Assembly (NCBI RefSeq): GCF_900172355.1
Contig: NZ_FWFZ01000004.1
Coordinates: 62,001-126,000 of the forward strand
Length of the DNA stretch: 64,000 nucleotides
Reading direction: 5' to 3'
Source: Roseisalinus antarcticus
GTDB lineage: Bacteria > Pseudomonadota > Alphaproteobacteria > Rhodobacterales > Rhodobacteraceae
The notes under the pieces are model-generated. The model did no database searches. It saw nothing but the letters and a program-made list of their open reading frames with translations, and was not told the origin of the DNA. Below are positions 60,649 to 64,000 of the stretch, piece by piece. The first letter of the stretch is position 1; every line of letters begins with the position of its first letter. Made by a program: the position numbers and the translations under genes.

Positions 60649-61479
60649 TCAATCGTCGCGCGGGGGAAGCCTCGTTTCCGAGGTGCCCAGCGCCTTGGCC
60701 AGACTGTGCGTGGCAGAGCCCGGGCGCAGCGGAACCGGCTGGCTGTCGTCCGGGGCCCAGCCCGTCAGCGTCACGATCTCGAAGGTCGCGGTGATGCGGC
60801 CGTCCGCGCCTGTGTGGCGCTCGGCATAGAGCCGCATGGCCTCGAGCAGCACCGTGCGCCGTGAAGGATGCCGCAACCGGGCGTAAAGCGCGTTCTGCTC
60901 GCCCATCGCCCGCAGGTCGCGCATCAGGTGCAGCGGCGTCTCGTAGCGGACGGTCAGGGGCAGCGAATCGGCCACCGGAAGGGCGAGCCCGGCCCTGTGC
61001 AGAAGGCCCCCAAGGTCGCGGATCTCGCCCATCGGCAGGACCCGGGGCGAGAGGCCGCCCGTCGCCGCGGCCTCGGCCTGGGCGAGGCAGCTACGCAGCT
61101 CGTTGAGGGTCTGGCCGCCGAAGAGGGCCGCGATCAGCAGCCCGTCTGGCCGCAGCGCCCGGCGGCATTGCACCAGCTGGCCAATGGGATCGTCCGCCCA
61201 GTGCAGCGCCAGGGCGTGGATCGCCAGGTCATGGCCCTGCACCGCCAGGTCGAGCGTCTCGGCATCGGGCACGATCCGGGCCTGCGGCAAATTCCCGCGC
61301 CAGACCTCCGGCCAGCCGGTCACGACGGCCGGCGCGGTAAACTCTCTGTTAACCTCGGCGAGTCTATCTTGAACTTCGCTGACCAAGGCCTCGTGCAGAA
61401 AGAGGGCCGGGGCGGCCGCGGCGCGCACCCTGTTGCGTGTCAGGGCCTGTCTGTCTGTCAGCGGAGGCAGTGTGTTCAT
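60649..61479 (-). CDS. class I SAM-dependent methyltransferase (NDUFAF5/BioC-like)
   Basis: This 276-aa protein has the layout of the NDUFAF5-like group: MNTLPPLTDRQALTRNRVRA, FLHEALVSEVQDRLAEV, and HALALHWADDPIGQLVQCRRALRPDGLLIAALFGG. Motif I is weak (AVVTGWPEVW). The exact substrate is unknown. It runs towards hemH with 12 nt between them, so they may be cotranscribed. Confidence 0.82.
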   Translation of the reverse strand: MNTLPPLTDRQALTRNRVRAAAAPALFLHEALVSEVQDRLAEVNREFTAPAVVTGWPEVWRGNLPQARIVPDAETLDLAVQGHDLAIHALALHWADDPIGQLVQCRRALRPDGLLIAALFGGQTLNELRSCLAQAEAAATGGLSPRVLPMGEIRDLGGLLHRAGLALPVADSLPLTVRYETPLHLMRDLRAMGEQNALYARLRHPSRRTVLLEAMRLYAERHTGADGRITATFEIVTLTGWAPDDSQPVPLRPGSATHSLAKALGTSETRLPPRDD

Positions 61480-61508
61480 ACGGGATCATCTAGGAGGATG
61501 GTCCGGAA

Positions 61509-62222
61509 ATGGAAAGTGCGCTCCGGGTTCTGTACCCGTCCCAGTGCCTGCTGTGCGACGAACGCACGGCGACCGACTTCGCCCTGTGCGGGGGCTGCTG
61601 GGCAGAGACGCCCTTCGTGACCGGAACCTGCTGCGACCAGTGCGGCGCCCCCCTGCCGGGGGAGGAGGAGGACGGCGGCCGCATCCTTTGCGACGATTGC
61701 ATCGCCGCGCCGCCGCCCTGGGAACAGGGCCGCACCGCGCTGGAATACAAGGGAAAGGCCCGCCAGCTTGTGCTCGCGCTGAAACACGGGGACCGGACCG
61801 ACCTTGCCGGGCCCGCGGGGCGCTGGATGGCGGGGGTGGCCGGCCCGCTGCTGGAGGACGACACCGTGCTGGTGCCGGTCCCGCTGCATTGGACCCGCCT
61901 GCTGGGGCGGCGCTACAACCAGTCGGCGCTCCTGGCACATGCCATCGGCAAGGAGACCGGGCGCAAGGTGATTCCCGATCTTCTGACCAGGCGGGTGCGC
62001 ACCGCGTCCCTTGGCGGCAAGACCTCGAAAGAACGCTTCGCCACGCTGACAGAGGCCATCGTGCCGCGCGGGCGCGGCAGGCTGGACGGGCAGCCGGTGC
62101 TCTTGATCGACGATGTGATGACCTCGGGCGCGACGCTGGGTGCTGCGGCAGAGGCGGCGTGCGCAGCGGGCGCGGGTTCTGTGCGGGTGCTGACACTGGC
62201 CCGCGCGACAAAAGACACCTAG
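61509..62222 (+). CDS. ComF-family amidophosphoribosyltransferase-like protein
   Basis: This 237-aa protein begins with a zinc-finger-like domain (CLLCDE, CGGCW, CDQCGAPL, CDDC) and ends with a phosphoribosyltransferase motif VLLIDDVMTSGATLGAAAEA. ComF proteins are linked to DNA uptake in some bacteria, though most alphaproteobacterial members are uncharacterised. It is first in a plus-strand run with grxC. Confidence 0.9.
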   Translation: MESALRVLYPSQCLLCDERTATDFALCGGCWAETPFVTGTCCDQCGAPLPGEEEDGGRILCDDCIAAPPPWEQGRTALEYKGKARQLVLALKHGDRTDLAGPAGRWMAGVAGPLLEDDTVLVPVPLHWTRLLGRRYNQSALLAHAIGKETGRKVIPDLLTRRVRTASLGGKTSKERFATLTEAIVPRGRGRLDGQPVLLIDDVMTSGATLGAAAEAACAAGAGSVRVLTLARATKDT

Positions 62223-62249
62223 ATCATGGGGGAACCGAAAGGAGCCCGC

Positions 62250-62507
62250 ATGAAACCTGTCGAGATCTACACCACCCAGACCTGCGGCTTTTGCCATGCC
62301 GCAAAACGACTGCTGGCCCAAAAGGATGTCAGCTTTGCCGAGATCGACATCGCCCGCGATCCCGCCCGCCGGGCCGAGATGACCCAGCGCGCCAAGGGCG
62401 GACGCACGGTGCCGCAGATCTTCATCGGCGACCTGCACGTGGGCGGCTGCGACGAACTCTACGCGCTGGATCGCGCCGGCAAGCTCGACGCCCTGCTGTC
62501 GGCGTGA
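62250..62507 (+). CDS. grxC: glutaredoxin 3
   Basis: This 85-aa class I glutaredoxin has the active site TCGFC (residues about 11-15), the GGRTVPQIFIGDLHVGG cis-Pro block and the GGCDEL glutathione contact. The ATG at 62250 follows AAAGGAGCCCGC. The stop overlaps the next gene's GTG. Confidence 0.94.
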   Translation: MKPVEIYTTQTCGFCHAAKRLLAQKDVSFAEIDIARDPARRAEMTQRAKGGRTVPQIFIGDLHVGGCDELYALDRAGKLDALLSA

Positions 62508-63334
62508 AGGCGGCCCTGCTGCAACTGACGAGCTCGGACGATCCGCAGGACAACCTCGGCACCGTCCGGACGATGCTTCGCGAGGCCGTGAGCGCGGGCG
62601 CGGGCCTTGTCCTGACACCCGAGGTCACGAATTGCGTCAGCCAGAGCAGGGTCCGGCAACGCAAGGTTCTGCGCCCCGAGGCCGAGGACCCGATCCTTGC
62701 CATGATGCGCGAGGAGGCGGCGCGGGCCGGCGCCTGGATGTCGCTGGGCTCGATCGCGGTCAGGACCGACGACCCGGACGGGCGCTTTGCCAATCGGTCG
62801 TTCCTGATCGGTCCGGACGGTGGGATCGCCGCCCGCTACGACAAGATCCACATGTTCGACGTCACCGTATCCGAGACCGAGAGCTATCGCGAAAGCGCGG
62901 GCTACCGTCCCGGCGACCGGCTGGAGCTGGTGCCCACGCCCTTTGGCACCATCGGGCTGAGCATCTGCTATGACCTTCGTTTTCCGGAACAATACCGGAG
63001 GCTTGCGCAGGCCGGGGCCGATATCCTGCTGGTTCCGTCCGCGTTCTCGCCCGTCACCGGCGCCGCCCATTGGGAGCCGCTGCTGCGGGCCCGGGCGATC
63101 GAGAACGGGGCCTATGTGCTGGCCGCCGCGCAGACCGGGCTGCATGAATCGGTTGAGGGCAAGCCGAGGCGCACCTACGGTCACGCGATGGCAGTGGGAC
63201 CCTGGGGAGAGGTCATGTTGGACATGGGAGAGGCGCCGGGCATCGGCTATCTGCAGATCGACCCGCAGGCCGTGGCCGATGCCCGTGCCCGCGTGCCCTC
63301 GCTCAGCCATGATCGCGAGGTTTCGGGCCCGTGA
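62504..63334 (+). CDS. carbon-nitrogen hydrolase (nitrilase family)
   Basis: This 276-aa protein starts with GTG (KAALLQLTSSDDPQDN) coupled to grxC (GTGA). The catalytic triad contexts are visible: Glu in LTPEVTN, Lys in RYDKIHMFD and Cys in LSICYDLRFPEQYR. This resembles the Nit1/Nit2 deaminated-glutathione amidase group, plausible beside a glutaredoxin, but the substrate is not proven. Confidence 0.88.
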   Translation: MKAALLQLTSSDDPQDNLGTVRTMLREAVSAGAGLVLTPEVTNCVSQSRVRQRKVLRPEAEDPILAMMREEAARAGAWMSLGSIAVRTDDPDGRFANRSFLIGPDGGIAARYDKIHMFDVTVSETESYRESAGYRPGDRLELVPTPFGTIGLSICYDLRFPEQYRRLAQAGADILLVPSAFSPVTGAAHWEPLLRARAIENGAYVLAAAQTGLHESVEGKPRRTYGHAMAVGPWGEVMLDMGEAPGIGYLQIDPQAVADARARVPSLSHDREVSGP

Positions 63335-63774
63335 GAAGCGCCTCCGACAGCCTTGCGGTGTCCCTGTTCTCCGAGATCATCACCGTCGAGCAGCTTGCCC
63401 GCACGAGTGTCGCCAAGGTCCTGCCCAAGGGCATGGAACTGAGCCAGTTCTTTGTTCTCAACCACCTTGCCCATACCGGGATAGAGCGGACGCCCGCGCA
63501 GCTTGCCAAAAGCTTTCACCTGACGCGCGGGGCGATGTCGAACACGCTGGGCAAGCTCGAATGGGCGGGCTGGGTCCATGTGCGCCCCGACTGGGACGAC
63601 GCGCGGCGCAAGCTCGTGTCGATCTCTCCCGCGGGGTTGCTCGCGCGGAATGCCGCGCTCGACGCGGTCACGCCGCTGATCTCGGACGTGGTCGACAAGG
63701 TGGGCGCAGACAGGGTCCGCGCAGCGCTGCCGGTCCTGCGGGAGCTTCGGCTGAAACTGCTCAACGACGCCTGA
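63331..63774 (+). CDS. MarR-family transcriptional regulator
   Basis: This 147-aa winged-helix protein starts with GTG and is coupled by 4 nt to the hydrolase. The DNA-binding part is RTPAQLAKSFHLTRGAMSNTLGKLEWAGWVHVRPDWDDARRKLVSISPAG, with the conserved DDARRK wing. Ligand unknown. It may control the grxC-nitrilase operon. Confidence 0.88.
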   Translation: MRSASDSLAVSLFSEIITVEQLARTSVAKVLPKGMELSQFFVLNHLAHTGIERTPAQLAKSFHLTRGAMSNTLGKLEWAGWVHVRPDWDDARRKLVSISPAGLLARNAALDAVTPLISDVVDKVGADRVRAALPVLRELRLKLLNDA

Positions 63775-63786
63775 CGAGGCCCCGGG

Positions 63787-64000
63787 TCACTGCCAGTCCA
63801 GGTGAATCTCTGGCCTTTCGACCCGGGCGAGCCGCTTGCGCAGCCGGGTAAGGCCCGGACGCACCGCCGGGATCTGCCATTCGCGGGTCTCGACGAAGAG
63901 GTGCCGGATCCGCGCCAGCATCCCGGTCTCGATCAGCCGGTCGAGAACGTCGACTTCGGCGCCCTCGATATCCATCTTGACCAGTTCGATGTCGCCCCCA
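63787..64000 (-). CDS. FkbM-family methyltransferase (3' fragment)
   Basis: Only the C-terminal ~70 residues are in the window and the gene continues past the right edge. The visible frame reads GDIELVKMDIEGAEVDVLDRL, the KMDIEGAE motif characteristic of FkbM methyltransferases, then FVETREWQIPAVRPGLTRLRKRL. It converges with the MarR gene. Confidence 0.8.
   Translation of the reverse strand, partial: GGDIELVKMDIEGAEVDVLDRLIETGMLARIRHLFVETREWQIPAVRPGLTRLRKRLARVERPEIHLDWQ

Overview
The window is GC-rich alphaproteobacterial DNA that carries most of a photosynthesis gene cluster (PGC) of the Rhodobacteraceae type, from position 1 to about 42.4 kb. Ordinary chromosomal housekeeping genes fill the remaining ~21 kb. 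The evidence is gene content and order: crtA-bchI, crtIB-tspO, crtDC, crtEF-bchCXYZ-pufQBALMX-dxs, idi-bchP-ORF428-bchG, ppsR-aerR, bchFNBHLM-lhaA-puhABC-acsF-puhE-hemA-cycA. A PufX-like gene and the spheroidene/spheroidenone carotenoid genes point to a relative of Rhodobacter. The only Mg-protoporphyrin cyclase in the window is the oxygen-dependent AcsF. The interval between bchG and ppsR, where Rhodobacter sphaeroides has bchE/bchJ, holds a cation-diffusion-facilitator gene instead. This suggests an organism that makes bacteriochlorophyll with oxygen, for example an aerobic anoxygenic phototroph. bchD, bchO and any pucBA lie outside the window or are absent.

Layout. 1-8.5 kb: carotenoid genes in divergent blocks (bchI-crtA minus, crtI-crtB-tspO plus, crtD-crtC minus, crtE-crtF plus). 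8.5-16.5 kb: the bchCXYZ-pufQBALMX superoperon, with intercistronic hairpins and a strong terminator after pufX. 16.7-22.6 kb: dxs (plus) facing idi-bchP-ORF428-bchG (minus). 22.7-25.9 kb: CDF transporter, ppsR and aerR (minus). 26.2-42.4 kb: a long plus-strand run from bchF to cycA, closed by a terminator. 42.4-64 kb: a DMT-family transporter, msrA, argG, Nudix genes, hslO, a tRNA nucleotidyltransferase, two ABC exporter halves (the first frameshifted), an RlmD-type methyltransferase, L,D-transpeptidases, hemH, comF, grxC, a nitrilase-family amidohydrolase and a MarR regulator. A partial FkbM-type methyltransferase runs off the right edge.

How the genes work together. Dxs and Idi make isoprenoid precursors and HemA makes 5-aminolevulinate. 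BchI/BchH/BchM/AcsF/BchLNB/BchF/BchXYZ/BchC/BchG/BchP convert protoporphyrin to bacteriochlorophyll a. CrtE/B/I/C/D/F/A make spheroidene and spheroidenone. PufLM, PuhA, PufBA and PufX form the RC-LH1 core, PuhBCE, LhaA and PufQ help assemble it, and CycA is the cytochrome c2 donor. PpsR and AerR are the aerobic/light repressor pair. I found ten exact TGT-N12-ACA palindromes, all at PGC promoters: crtA/crtI, crtD/crtE, bchC, bchG and aerR/bchF.

The points most worth checking are: the CDF transporter in place of bchE/J; a 98-residue protein of unknown function translationally coupled to acsF; a triple PpsR operator at bchC; a possibly leaderless crtI whose operator covers its start codon; a deep out-of-frame crtD/crtC overlap; and a dispersed hairpin repeat family that recurs just upstream of PGC genes and runs through the 5' end of crtF. 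No tRNA, rRNA, CRISPR array, transposase or phage gene was seen.
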